Shown: piece after piece, positions 54,301 to 63,734 of the stretch
How the letters are laid out: each line of letters begins with the position of its first letter
Numbering within the stretch: the first letter of the stretch is position 1
Notes under the pieces: generated by a model
What the model was told of the DNA's origin: nothing
Databases searched by the model: none
Seen by the model: only the letters and a program-made list of their open reading frames with translations
Made by a program: the position numbers and the translations under genes
Assembly: GCA_030068145.1 (NCBI GenBank)
Contig: JAPJBO010000277.1
Coordinates: 185,415 to 249,414, forward strand
From: Diplonema papillatum
Lineage: Eukaryota; Euglenozoa; Diplonemea; Diplonemida; Diplonemidae
Direction of reading: 5' to 3'
DNA: 64,000 bases

Positions 54301-57300
54301 CGGAGACTTTAAAATCCCGGAGTTTCTAGCGAACTTTCACTCTAAAAAGCCAAACCTTTGTACTGCTCGATCAGCCCGAGCAGCGCACCGCCGGTGACGT
54401 ATTCCATGACGATGTTGACTTTCCCGTCCTTGACGTAGGTGCCGAGGTACCCGACGACGTTCTCGTGCTCCAAGTCGCGCAGGAGGTCGATCTCGGCCGC
54501 GATCTTCTCCTTGTCCCGCGTCGACAGGCCCTGGCTCCGCATCTGCTTCACTGCGACGAACTCCCCCGTGTGCGGGTGGAGGCCTAGGTACACCTTTCCG
54601 AACGTGCCCTTGCCGATCATCTTGCTGGTGTGCACGGGCACGTGCGCGCCGATTTGCTTCTTCGCGAGGCTCCGCCGCCGCAGGCTCGGCGACTGCGGCG
54701 GCGGGCTGGTGCCGAAGCTCGCGCTCGAGTCCGCCGTGCACGCCGGGTCCTGTCGCGGCGAGAGGAAGGCCGAGAAAAAACTCGCCTCCGGCGCCTGGCG
54801 CGCCGGCGCGGCCTGCTGCTGCTGTTGCTGGTGCTGCTGCTGCTGCTTTTTCGCCCTGTTCGTGGCCGCGACATCGCCGCCCATGGGGTCTGACAGGGTG
54901 AATCCGGGGTCTGTCTTGAACGAGTCCGACGACTCTTGGCTCTCGCAATCGCTGTCCGAATCGTCGTCGGTTTCGTCCGGTTCGTCGTCGTCTTGGTTTT
55001 CTTCGTCTTCGTCGTCCTCTTCGTCGTCGTCGGCTTCGGTTTCCCGTCCTTCCGGTTCTTCTCGTCCCTGATCGACTGCGTCTCGCCCCGGTTTGTCCGG
55101 GCCGGGGGGGGGCGGCGGCGCGCGGTCCGACTTCCGCAACGACGCCTGCATCTGCTTGAAGGCGGAGCCCGCTGAAAGGTGCCGCGACGACGAGAAGCTG
55201 GCGGCGGCGTTCGGCGCTGTCAGGTTGCGGCCGCCGCCGCCGCCGCCGCCGCCGGCCGAGAGGCCCGGGCCCTGCGCCTGGCCGCGGGCGGCGGCGGCGG
55301 TAGGGACCGCACCCAGCTTCACGTCCGCCGGCGCGGCGGGTGCCGCGACACTGGGTGTGACAGGCGTGTCGACGCTCGACGTGGACGCGTTCAACCCCGG
55401 CGGCTGCTGCGACACGCCGGGCTTCCCCGCCGCCGCCGCCGCCGCCTTCGCGACCTTCCCTTTGACCGAGGTCGTGTCGGTGAACGACGAACTCCGCGAA
55501 CTCGTCTCCTCCGACTGCCCACTCTCCACCGCCTCCGCTGCGCCCATGATCCCGGTGAAGCGGTTCAAATCGAGCCAGTACACGGAGCTGAAAGCTTTTT
55601 TCCGCACCTTGTCGCAGTGGCCCTCGATCGTGTCGTCGGCGCCGCCGACCAAAAACAGCCCGCCGTCCGGTCTGAGGAGCAGCATGTGGTACCAGCGGCG
55701 GGGGTAGTACCGAAGGAGGAGGTACGACCAGCGCAGGTGCAAGTTCCCGGTCGGCAGCCGCGTCGAGGGATCGAGCTCCTGCACCAGGTCGACGCCGAAG
55801 AGGCTGGGAGCGTCGTCTGTGGTTGACCCGCCGCCGTAGATGTAAATGCTGCCCTGGAAGACGACGGCGGGGCGGTGGGCGATGGGCGGCTTGTACTCCG
55901 TGTGCTGCGAGAGGATCTTCTTGAACGGGCAGACGTGCGTGGTATCGATGGGGTACCACGTGTGGTTCTGCATGGAAAAGTAGTAGAAGTCGTCCATGAT
56001 CCAGTGAGACGTCGCTCCGCCGAACACGATCATGTCGGTCCCGCCGTCGGAACGCGGAAAAGCCACAGCGGTGTGCTGGGAGCGAGGATTGGGAACCGCG
56101 CCGAAAGTCTTCAACTGCTGCCACTTGAAGTTGATCAGGTCCAGCGTCCACGTGTCGTTCAGGTACGAGTACGCCTTCCAACGATCGTAGGTGGAACCCC
56201 CGAACACCAGCATCGTGTCATCCCCGAGAAGAACCGCGCTATGATGCGCCCTCTTCGGGCAAACCGGGCCGCTGAAGGTCGGCGCCGTCCAGCTTGCCTT
56301 CTTCGACCGCCGAACGAGGTCGACGCAGTACGTTTCGTTGTACACGTCGTCCCTGCTCCAGCCCCCGAAGACGAACAGGGTGTCACCCGCAATCACCGCC
56401 GAGTGCCCGAATCGGACGGATGGAGGCTGCCTGTGGGGGTGTGGGACTCGGTCTCGGTGTACTCGTCGTTTAGTAAAGGGCACGATACCACACTAGCTGC
56501 TAGTGGATGCATGGGTTGTGTGTACCCACCCACGAGTATATGGTGCAGCGGTGGATACCACCAGCTACGCCCTCCTCAGCACCCCTGATACCTAGCAGGT
56601 GGGTGGATACGTAGGTGCTGCGGATACCACCGCATACCACGATACCTCACTAGCTGCTAGTGGATGCATGGGTTGTGTGTACGCACCCACGGGTATGGAT
56701 ACCACCAGCTCCCTGATACCTAGCAGGTGGATACGTAGGTGCTGTGGATACCACCGCATACCACGATACCACTAGCTGCTAGTGGTGGGTTGTGTGTACA
56801 CACCCACGAGTACGGTGCAGCGGAGGACCGGAGTCGAATAATACATGCAAAGCCGTGTGGTATTATTCGATTGGTCGAATACTAAAACAGGTTCCGCAGC
56901 ATTGCGACCCTCATGCTGATTCCGACGGAGGCTAGGAAGAAACAATACAACTCTACAAAGTGGGTTGTTTTGTTAAACGCTTACGCCCCCTCTAAACCCA
57001 GGTGTGTCTCGTCGCCACTAAACCTTGAATTTACCTGTGGTTCGTGCGAGCTGCAGCACGTTTTCCTCCTTCGAGATTTTACAAGTGGCAGCCTCCTCGC
57101 GAGTATTTCCTGCAAAGCAAGGTGCGTGCACAGAAAATACTCGGCGCTTGCTGCTTGACTCCGAATGGGGGGGGTCACCCCCTTCCTGGCGCTTTTGTAA
57201 TATAAAACCGACCTGAGGTAGTCCAGCGACTGCCACACCCCTGTTTCCGCCTGCATCGCGTGTATGCCCAGCTTGTCTCGGTCCGCGGAACTACGGGACG

Positions 57301-57679
57301 TCACGATCAGCAGCGTTTGCCCGTTGAACGTCCAGACCTGCCCTGCCCCCTTCACGAAGGCCCCCGGGCTGCTGTTGGTCATGCGGGCCCACCCGGAGGT
57401 TGGGTCGCACTCCGGGTCCTCGATGATGCCCTCCGCGCCGAAATCGTTGCTCGCGGCTTTGCCGCTTTTCCCGAGGTTGAGGTTCGACAGGTGCAAGCCG
57501 TCCGCCACCGAGGTGGCGGTGGCGGTGGTCCTTTTCCGGATCCCGGACAGCACGGGGTCACCCAAGTAGATGGCCTTCCGCATGAGCCTCTTCGCGGTCG
57601 CGTTTGTCAGCTTCCCGAGTTCGGCGATGCTTTTTGGCATCTGCGGCTCCGGCTTCGAGCTCTGCCTTCGCGCCGCCAT
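48320..57679 (-). CDS. Kelch-repeat MAP3K-like protein kinase, three exons
   Basis: Join of 57213-57679, 54356-56430 and 48320-49830, 1350 residues. Junctions CTCAG|GTCGG to CACAG|GCAGC and CAAAG|GTTTG to CGCAG|GCGGC keep phases 2 and 1 and rebuild IEQYKGGLPEIVCQRYTRQ, a standard STE11-type alpha-D/E region. Residues ~100-470 carry five or six Kelch blades (FGHSAVIAGDTLFVFGGW, HHSAVLLGDDTMLVFGG, QHTAVAF then DMIVFGG, VVFQGSIYIYGGG, LFLVGGADD). Residues ~480-740 are a low-complexity Ala/Pro, acidic and poly-Gln linker. The kinase spans ~750-1020: GKGTFGKVYLG, VAVKQ, HRDIKPAN, DFGAS, MAPEM, all catalytic residues present. A coiled coil follows at ~1128-1200 and a Pro/Gln-rich tail. Upstream activation of a MAP kinase module is the family role; Kelch blades probably dock partners. 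The N-terminal exon assignment is inferred from phase and from a matching blade strand. Confidence 0.85.
49831..51110 (-). repeat. Tandem pseudo-exons copying exon 3 of the Kelch-kinase
   Basis: The first ~100 bases of exon 3, its acceptor and ~310 bp of upstream intron are repeated with copies of the exon edge near 50160-50250, 50572-50665 and (last few bases only) 51057-51085. The unit is ~415 bp. The copies retain the acceptor CCCCGCAG|GCGGCCTC. The nearest copy has lost one base (CTGCCTCCC for CTGCACTCCC) and goes out of frame; the next reads HRDIK in frame and then meets a poly(A) insertion and a stop. All copies break at the same point, inside HRDIK. Confidence 0.85.
51185..52802. mobile_element. 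1618-bp DNA transposon with 12-bp TIRs and 5-bp target duplication
   Basis: TGGTGTGATCCA at 51185 is mirrored by TGGATCACACCA ending at 52802; ATATC is duplicated at 51180-51184 and 52803-52807. Next to each TIR is a short array of CAAACCCGGCA units that runs in the same direction at both ends rather than inverted. GGGGGGTCCG plus a T/A-rich tract then follows in inverted order. Inside, 51650-52655 has broken frames on the minus strand, including WKHEVKQ near 51850, also present in the 7975-10015 element. No DDE motif identified. It sits in intron 2 of the Kelch-kinase. Confidence 0.85.
53045..53350. repeat. ~53-bp minisatellite with higher-order structure
   Basis: About seven units of GATGTGGGCCAACTTTTCTG / ACCTTTAGAAGCC type. 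A ~117-bp group of units (one of them shortened, GACGTGGGCCAACTGACC) is duplicated, giving a higher-order repeat. It lies in intron 2 of the Kelch-kinase. Confidence 0.85.
53759..53908 (-). pseudogene. Exon-like fragment of an unidentified protein
   Basis: A minus-strand reading of about 50 codons, PPPPAPTLEQAVVRAKK then YDSLFRSYREYYTNVLLGG then DRLPP, ending in a stop at 53759. It has a conserved-protein look (amphipathic, codon use like the host genes), unlike surrounding repeats. Its last ~12 codons recur in diverged form at 53011-53045 (GGDPLPPDE). I cannot name the protein. It lies in intron 2 of the Kelch-kinase, in the same sense, so it may be a copied exon end from another gene. Confidence 0.35.
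54270..54345 (+). repeat. SINE-like family 3 fragment at the kinase splice donor
   Basis: Antisense to the host gene, its A-tail (TCTAAAAAGCC) begins only ~8 bases from the donor at 54355. It is preceded at 54215-54258 by a family 2 head fragment (AAATACTCGACGTAGCTGC). Confidence 0.75.
56431..57212 (-). other. Kelch-kinase intron 1
   Basis: 782-bp GT-AG intron with a C-rich acceptor (CACACCCCCACAG). On the donor side it holds a family 2 head fragment (57143-57170) and a family 1 copy (56905-57135). On the acceptor side (56480-56825) it holds 2.5 units of a ~125-158-bp repeat built on CACTAGCTGCTAGTGG palindromes and GATACCACC. Confidence 0.75.
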
Positions 57680-57746
57680 CTTCCACGCGCATGACCCGGG
57701 AACAGGCGAGGGGGAAAAAGGGGGGGAGGAGGGGTCGGGGAGGGGG

Positions 57747-58175
57747 TGTTTTTTCCGGGGCTGTGTGGCGGTGAGAACGCATGCAAGTGTGAGTTAGAAT
57801 AGAGCATCTGTATCGGAAAATAGGTGCGAGAATAAGGAAACCTTCCGACGGAAGTTGTTGGGCACACCTCGTGCCGGGTCGGAAGAGTGACGCGTTTGCG
57901 CGCACATGGCGGTGACGCTGGAAGGTGCTGGGTGTTGTTTCCGGGGCTGTGTGGCAGTGAGAACGCATGCAAGTGTGAGTTAGAATAGAGCATCTCTATT
58001 TGGTATCGGAAAATAGGTGCGAGAATAAGGAAACCTTCCGACGGAAGTTGTTGGGCACGCCTCTCGTGCCGGGTCGGAAGAGTGACGCGTTTGCGCACGT
58101 GGCGGTGACGCTGGAAGGTGCTAGGGGGGTGTTGTTTCCGGGGCTGTGTGGCGGTGAGAATGCATGCAAGTGTGA
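57747..58175 (+). repeat. Tandem chimeric repeat made from YR-retroelement pieces
   Basis: 2.3 units of ~190 bp upstream of the Kelch-kinase ATG. Each joins a diverged A-repeat start (AATAGAGCATCT, GGTATCGGAAAATAGGTGCGA) directly to an internal RT-region segment (CCGACGGAAGTTGTTGG, GGTCGGAAGAGTGACGCGTT) equivalent to 59487-59580, deleting ~800 bp between. A further block (TTTCCGGGGCTGTGTGGCGG) is not found in the element copy at 58621. It may be a non-autonomous derivative later duplicated in tandem. Confidence 0.75.
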
Positions 58176-58195
58176 GGGCTGGGCTGGCTGCATAC

Positions 58196-58590
58196 GTAAC
58201 TTTAAATGGGCGTGAGCTCGGGGTTACTTCATTGAAATCTGACGTAGAATACTGGTTCTAAGTGGGCCACTTCTGGTAAGCAGGACTGGCGACGCGGGAT
58301 GAACCGAGAGCTGACTTAAGGTGTCCGAGTGATCGCTCATCAGATCCCACAAAGGGTGTTCGGTTCATCTTGACAGCAGGACAGTGGCCATGGAAGTCGG
58401 CATCCGATAATGAGTGTGTAACAACTCACCTGCCGAATGCACCGGTCCCGAAAATGGATGATGCTCAAGTGGATCCACCCATAGTTGGCCGCGTACTGGT
58501 ATCACAAAGCCAGGCGTGCGTAGGATGGCGTGGTCCACGCCGCGAAGTCGCTGACGTGAGCCTCGATGGAGCGTGGATGAGTGCGCATGC
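58196..58590 (+). rRNA. Large-subunit (28S-type) rRNA fragment
   Basis: About 395 bp collinear with the central part of eukaryotic LSU rRNA. It begins at AACTTTAAATGGG and continues through GTGGGCCACTT, TGGTAAGCAGGACTGGCG, GGGATGAACCGA, CTCATCAGATCCCA, GACAGCAGGAC, GTGGCCATGGAAGTCGG, GAGTGTGTAACAACTCACCT, GCCGAAT and GAAAATGGATG. It ends near GTGAGCC and AGTGCGCATG, where (GA)n and the YR element begin. Several normally invariant positions differ (for example CCGATAATGAGTG for CCGCTAAGGAGTG), so it is probably a non-functional insertion or rDNA relic rather than part of an active repeat unit. Both boundaries are abrupt. Confidence 0.85.
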
Positions 58591-58620
58591 GTATATATAC
58601 CAGAGAGAGAGAGAGAGAGA

Positions 58621-58745
58621 GTTTGAATAGAGTATCTATTTGGTATCGGAAAGTAGGTGCGAGATCAGGCAAACCTTGTGCGCTAGCTTCGTTTAACCGT
58701 GAATCTAATAATCAGGGCTTACCCCACATTCTCGCTTTCATTTTA
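58621..58745 (+). repeat. Split direct repeat A1
   Basis: Identical or nearly so to A2 at 61065-61190 through GGTATCGGAAAGTAGGTGCG, CGTTTAACCGTGAATC and CCACATTCTCGCTTTCATTT. After that A1 leads to ATTTCCATTCTCCCC and the first ATG, while A2 leads into B2. Confidence 0.85.
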
Positions 58746-58877
58746 TTTCCATTCTCCCCAAGTAATAATGCCGATCCGCAAGGATAGCCGCACGCGCCGG
58801 GCCGCGCTGAACCGTCGACGGGTGATGGATCCTGACTGGGCGGCTGCTGAGGAAGCGGCGGACGGGGCCACGCGGGA

Positions 58878-60869
58878 GTGGCGCATGTGGAACCCGTGCG
58901 AGCCCGGGGAGACGATGCACGCCCCTCCTCTTGCGGGAAAGGAAGGAAGGACCGGTCGCTGCTGAGGACCGGCTTGGAACGGTCGCCTGGGGGCTGGTCC
59001 CCCCCAGCCGACTCCGAACTTGAAGGACCTGGCGGGAGCATGACGACTGCTCTGCTCTCGTCGCCTGCTGACGATGGCGGAAAGCAGGAAGACCCGGGAA
59101 GCGCACCGACCAATTCTCCCGGGCACCACCCAGCTCGCCCCTCCTTCTGCGACAGTCGTTTCCCAACGCGACAGAAACCCTTGCCCGACGCCGGCTTTTT
59201 GCCTCGGCAGGTCAGGGGGTTGAAGTCGCGAAGGTCGAGACTGCTCAGGGGAAGGCAGCTTTTCCTGCGGCTCCACCCCCACTTCTACGACCCCCCGACC
59301 GCAGTTCCCCTCGGCTACCTGCCACCGGAGACGAGGGGCCTCACTCCGGGAATCGGTGCCCCGAGATCGACGAGGCCGCTCGACGTCACGGCTGTGCCGC
59401 CGATCGATCTCCGCGGCCTCCGGAGCCTAGCTGGCCCCGGGGCCCGCTTGCACGGCCTGCTCGACCTCCTGACGGACGGACACTCCTTCCGTCGGAAGTT
59501 GTTGGAAGTGCCTGTCCTGCCGGGTCGGAAGAGCGACGCATTTGCCCGGCATGCGGTGACGCTGGAAGGTGTCGGGTTTGTGGAGCGGGTTCCTCGGTCG
59601 CAGCCGCTGAAGTGCGTCCTGCCGGCATTCGCCGTCGAGAAGGGCGAGCAGCACTCGCGCGCCATCGTCGACGGCCGCCCGCTGAACGAGCTGATGGAGC
59701 CCCCGCCGAAGTTCAGCCTCTTGCGTGTCGACGAGGTCATCAAGAAGATGATGTCGAAGTCACACGCAGTCGTAGTTGACCTGAAGTCCTACTTTTTCCA
59801 ATTCCCAGTAGGACGGTCGACGTCGGCATTCTTCGGGCTTCGAACGAAGAGGCCGGACGGGGGCGTGGCCCTGTATCGGTGGCGCCGTCTGACGATGGGC
59901 TGGTCGTACTCGCCGGTGATTGCGCAGGACTCCGCACTCGTCGTCACGGAGCCTGCGAAGGACGACAGGGTCGTCTGGTACGACGACTGGGCCCTCGTCG
60001 GTGACTGTCCGGACGCGCTTCGCGCAGTGCGCGACCGAGTCCTGCGACGCGCCCGCCAGGTGCGCATGACGGTCAACGACGAGAAGTCCGTCCTCGAGCC
60101 CAGCTCGACGCCGGTTGTCTTGGGGGTCGAGTTTGACCTCGCGGCGAAGAGGTACCGACTGAAGCAGGAGTGGGCGAGGAAGGCGCACCTCCTCTTTTGC
60201 TCGGTCGGTTCGATGCAGATGACTTTGCGTGGCGTTTGGAAGGTCGTCGGAACCGCCATTTGGGCATGGACGGTGTGGGGCACGCCACTCTGCAGAGTGA
60301 GCCCGGTGCTTGCCTGGATGGGGACCCTGGCGCACCAAGTCCTGACCGGTTCCCTGGGCTGGGAGTCGCTGGTCCGCGTGAGCGACGACGTTCTTCCGTT
60401 CCTGGCGGGGGTGAGGCGGCGCCTGTCGGGCAATCGATGGGTCGTTTTCGACTCGAAGCAGCGGGACACCCTCGTGGAGGCGTGGTCCGACGCCAGCATG
60501 CAGGGATGGGCCTGGCTAGTGGGTTCCATGGCGATGTGGGGCCCATGGAGGGATGCACCGCAGCACATCTTCTTCGCCGAGCTTACGGCGGCCAAGTTTG
60601 CGGTTGCGTATGCGGCTTCGCGGTCTCCGCTGTCGACAATCAGAATATTTGTCGACAACTTGCCCGCCGTCAACTGCCTGAAGAACTGGAAGTCGAAGAC
60701 CGAGCTCGGGAACCTCATCCTGTGCCAGGTGCGCGACGTCTTGGAGGAACACCAGTGTATCCTCGAGACTGTATGGGTCCCGACTGCTGAACAACTGGCA
60801 GACGTCTGGACACGAGATCCATACAGGCGGGGTATCCGGCCGCCCCGGACCCCGTTCTGTGTTGCATGA
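58878..60869 (+). CDS. Reverse transcriptase-RNase H polyprotein of the YR element
   Basis: 663 codons open from a GTG at 58878; the first ATG is at 59040 (609 residues). The N-terminal ~110 residues may instead be reached by frameshift from the 65-codon ORF at 58769-58965. RT motifs: VVVDLKSYFFQFPV (near 59770), RRLTMGWSYSPVIAQDSA (near 59890) and WYDDWALVGD (near 59975). The catalytic YxDD is a YDDW variant, i.e. xYDD followed by Trp, as in DIRS-like enzymes. RNase H follows with AWSDASMQGWAW (near 60485), FFAELTAAKFAV (near 60575) and FVDNLPAVNCL (near 60650). No stop or frameshift interrupts these domains, so the enzyme looks intact. It copies the element RNA into circular DNA by family analogy. 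Confidence 0.85.
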   Translation: MAHVEPVRARGDDARPSSCGKGRKDRSLLRTGLERSPGGWSPPADSELEGPGGSMTTALLSSPADDGGKQEDPGSAPTNSPGHHPARPSFCDSRFPTRQKPLPDAGFLPRQVRGLKSRRSRLLRGRQLFLRLHPHFYDPPTAVPLGYLPPETRGLTPGIGAPRSTRPLDVTAVPPIDLRGLRSLAGPGARLHGLLDLLTDGHSFRRKLLEVPVLPGRKSDAFARHAVTLEGVGFVERVPRSQPLKCVLPAFAVEKGEQHSRAIVDGRPLNELMEPPPKFSLLRVDEVIKKMMSKSHAVVVDLKSYFFQFPVGRSTSAFFGLRTKRPDGGVALYRWRRLTMGWSYSPVIAQDSALVVTEPAKDDRVVWYDDWALVGDCPDALRAVRDRVLRRARQVRMTVNDEKSVLEPSSTPVVLGVEFDLAAKRYRLKQEWARKAHLLFCSVGSMQMTLRGVWKVVGTAIWAWTVWGTPLCRVSPVLAWMGTLAHQVLTGSLGWESLVRVSDDVLPFLAGVRRRLSGNRWVVFDSKQRDTLVEAWSDASMQGWAWLVGSMAMWGPWRDAPQHIFFAELTAAKFAVAYAASRSPLSTIRIFVDNLPAVNCLKNWKSKTELGNLILCQVRDVLEEHQCILETVWVPTAEQLADVWTRDPYRRGIRPPRTPFCVA

Positions 60870-60989
60870 GGTTCCTTACCTCGAAAGTTTTGTATTTGCG
60901 CTCCTGATAGCGCTGTTTTCTTTTTGCGAGACCCGGAGGCAGCGGGATCTCAGCTCATTGAGTTTCACGTCCAGGGATTTTTATTCCAC

Positions 60990-61337
<348 letters not shown>

Positions 61338-61493
61338 GGATCAAGAACTTCGTGAACGAAGTGAGTGAAGTTCTGGACGAACTTATACCGAAGGGCGGAC
61401 TTGGCGTGCGGGGGGGTGAACCTGTTGGTCAAGTACGAAAAACACAAAGACCGCAGGAGCACACAGCAACTCCCCTCCCGACCGATCGCAAAC

Positions 61494-62467
61494 ATGGCGG
61501 AAGAGTGCCCGCACTGTGGGGGCTCGTTCGACCCGAAAGGGTTGGCCACCCACAAGAAGGCCTGCGGGCAGAGGGCGCTGGCGGCGCTACAAGCGACCGC
61601 CTCGGCGAGCAGCTCGAGGGCGGGCACCCCGGTGCAGTCGCCGCTGGCACTGCCGGGCAGTGTGCAAGGGAAGAGGAGAAGGGCAGACGGGGAGGAAGGC
61701 GAGCCGCAGGAGGCGGTAAGGGATCTGGAGGAGAAGACGGCCCAGACGTTTGGGCAGGCGTCGCAGAAGTCGCAGAGCATGATGTGCGGCTGCAGATGAT
61801 GGAGGCGGGGAACGCGGAGATGAAGCAGATGCTCAGCAGTTTGATGGGTATGGTGACGGGGCTGTCGGCAGGCGGGATGCCGCAGAGGAGTCGCGCGTTG
61901 GGGTTCGCGGACCTCGGGGAGGGGGCGAGATGGCCGGGGATTTTTCCAGGACCAACGCGCATGGAAGTGCTCAGGGTTTTTGAAACCCGGTTCGAGCGGG
62001 TGCTCTGCACGGGGGCGAGACCAGGGGCCCGGGAGCAGGCGAAAGGGCAGCTGGCGAACCTCGAGACGGGGTTCGATTATTTTTCGGACCCGGAGAGGCC
62101 GGTGGGGGGGTCCTTTGGGGATGTGCACATGGTCGCAGTGGTGGACAGGGCGATTGCGCGGTTGGTGGCGCTCCAGTTCGGGGAGGAGACGGGGGTAAAA
62201 GGAGGGCATGCGGGCATGTTCGAGAAGGCATTGGAAGAACAGGACCTGCCCGGGCCGCTGGCAGAAGCGTGGAAGGAGGCCGAGAGGCAGCGGGCGAGAA
62301 GCAAGGGGACAAAATCGCAGAGCTCGGGGCAGTGGAACAGGAGCACGTATGTGCAGCCGGTAACCGGGGGGAAGATTGGGTACCCGACGGGGGGGTTTCG
62401 TCAGGGTGGAACGGGGTTCCAGACGGGGGGTTTTCGCCAGGGCGGAACGGGGAAAGGAAAGAAGTGA
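61494..62467 (+). CDS. Gag-like ORF with C2HC zinc finger (one frame change)
   Basis: From ATG 61494 (MAEECPHCGGSFDPKGLATH) a Cys-x2-Cys-x12-His-x4-Cys finger opens the protein. It continues through QAVRDLEEKTAQTFGQ-like coiled sequence and stops at 61799. The same protein character resumes in the next frame from about 61780 (RLQMMEAGNAEMKQMLSSL) and runs to 62467. It ends in a Gly-rich tail with a repeated GGFRQGGTG. Either a programmed or an accidental shift near 61770-61800 joins them. Position just before the recombinase ORF suggests the nucleocapsid protein of a second YR element; that role is inference. Confidence 0.6.
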
Positions 62468-62529
62468 CAATTGGGAGGAACTCGGGACGGGGGCAGGTAA
62501 CTGCAGCTTTTCAGGCGGGGATAAGGAAA

Positions 62530-63672
62530 ATGGAAAGGGTACTGGGGAAAATGGCGGCACCGGCAGGTGCGGCGGGGGGCTTTCGATCTCCCAACGGGGA
62601 AAGAGGGAGAATGGGGTACAGGGGTACGGGGTCGCGAGGGGACAGCGAGCGGGTTTTTGGGGTACGGGAAACAACAGGGGTGAACGCGGCGGTGTCGGAG
62701 AGACTCAGGTTAGACGGGCGCCATTCGGGATTGGCGGGGATTCAGGCAAGAGAAAGGGCCTACGGGAGGCTGATGGAGGCTTTGGCGGAGCTTGGCCTGG
62801 GGGCAAAGGGGAACGGCATCGTCACGAGGCAACAGCGAGAGTACCTCGAGGCAGTGCAGGCGCGCGCAGTAGCGGCGACCACGATGGTCAGGTGGGCGCA
62901 ACGGTTGGAAAAGCTGGTCGGGGTGAAGAAGAGGTTTCCTGGGGCGGGATTGCACGACTGGGTCGGGGTGTATCTGGCAGAATCGGCAGGGGTGAGGCCC
63001 TCGACGCAGAGGGACTACGCCCTGTGCCTTCGGTCGGTGTTCCAGAGATGGGCGCCGCACGTGCGGCTGGGAGTCTTGGAGGCGCACGTAGCGGGGCTGA
63101 CGGCTTTGGGAGCCGATGTGCCGACGAGGCAGGCTGTGCCAGTGGAACCGAAGCACTGGGAACTGTTGCGGAGGGCGCTGAGTCCAGAGCAGATGGCGTT
63201 CTGCTGCGTTCAGCACTTGCTGGGGCTTCGCTGGGAGGGCGTGTCGCGGCTGGAAGATCTGAAGGTCGTGCAGAGAGAAGCGGACGTGCTCAAGCTGACG
63301 TTGGTGCAGAGGGAGTCGAAGACGGAGAACCGGCCCACGAGACGAAACGTGTGCTTGAGGGGCGTGTTTCGGCAGGACGTGGAAAGGTTTGTCGCCGGAA
63401 GGTCGAGCATCGACGGGCCGGTGTTCAACGTCGCGTACAAGCCCCTGCTCGCGCGGCTGAAGCAAGTGGGTGTGACAACCCACGCGTTCAAGCGGGGGTA
63501 CGCCCATGCGATCGACGACATGGGAGTGGACGATGCGAGGCTGCAGCGGCTCACGGGACATCGACAGTTCAAGAACGTCGAGACGTACCTCGGGCTGGAA
63601 CGAGCAGCAGAGCGACGAGAAAGAGGGGCAGGCGTGGAGGACGTCGTACGGCGGCTGCAGGATGTGCAGTAG
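62530..63672 (+). CDS. Tyrosine recombinase of a DIRS-like element
   Basis: 380 residues from the ATG at 62530, 62 bases after the gag-like stop. The N-terminal SAM-like core-binding region includes TTMVRWAQRLEKLVG and RPSTQRDYALCLRSVFQRW. The catalytic domain has the first Arg in LGLRWEGVSRLEDL (near 63225), a Lys in QRESKTENR (near 63310), HAFKRGYAHAI (HxxR, near 63480), LTGHRQ (near 63550) and the nucleophile in ETYLGL (near 63585). All five catalytic positions are present and the frame is intact. This is the enzyme class that replaces integrase in DIRS, Ngaro and VIPER elements. Its RT would lie to the right of the window if the order is gag-YR-RT. Confidence 0.9.
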   Translation: MERVLGKMAAPAGAAGGFRSPNGERGRMGYRGTGSRGDSERVFGVRETTGVNAAVSERLRLDGRHSGLAGIQARERAYGRLMEALAELGLGAKGNGIVTRQQREYLEAVQARAVAATTMVRWAQRLEKLVGVKKRFPGAGLHDWVGVYLAESAGVRPSTQRDYALCLRSVFQRWAPHVRLGVLEAHVAGLTALGADVPTRQAVPVEPKHWELLRRALSPEQMAFCCVQHLLGLRWEGVSRLEDLKVVQREADVLKLTLVQRESKTENRPTRRNVCLRGVFRQDVERFVAGRSSIDGPVFNVAYKPLLARLKQVGVTTHAFKRGYAHAIDDMGVDDARLQRLTGHRQFKNVETYLGLERAAERRERGAGVEDVVRRLQDVQ

Positions 63673-63734
63673 GGGAAGACGCCGAGGCGCGCGGGCGCCC
63701 GGGATCGCCTAGAAAGTCTAGAAGCGGTACGGGT

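Noticed and set aside
54337..56181. 614-codon alternative minus frame over the Kelch-kinase exon 2
   Set aside because: Arg/Ala/Gly-rich shadow; the Kelch and kinase motifs are in the other frame.
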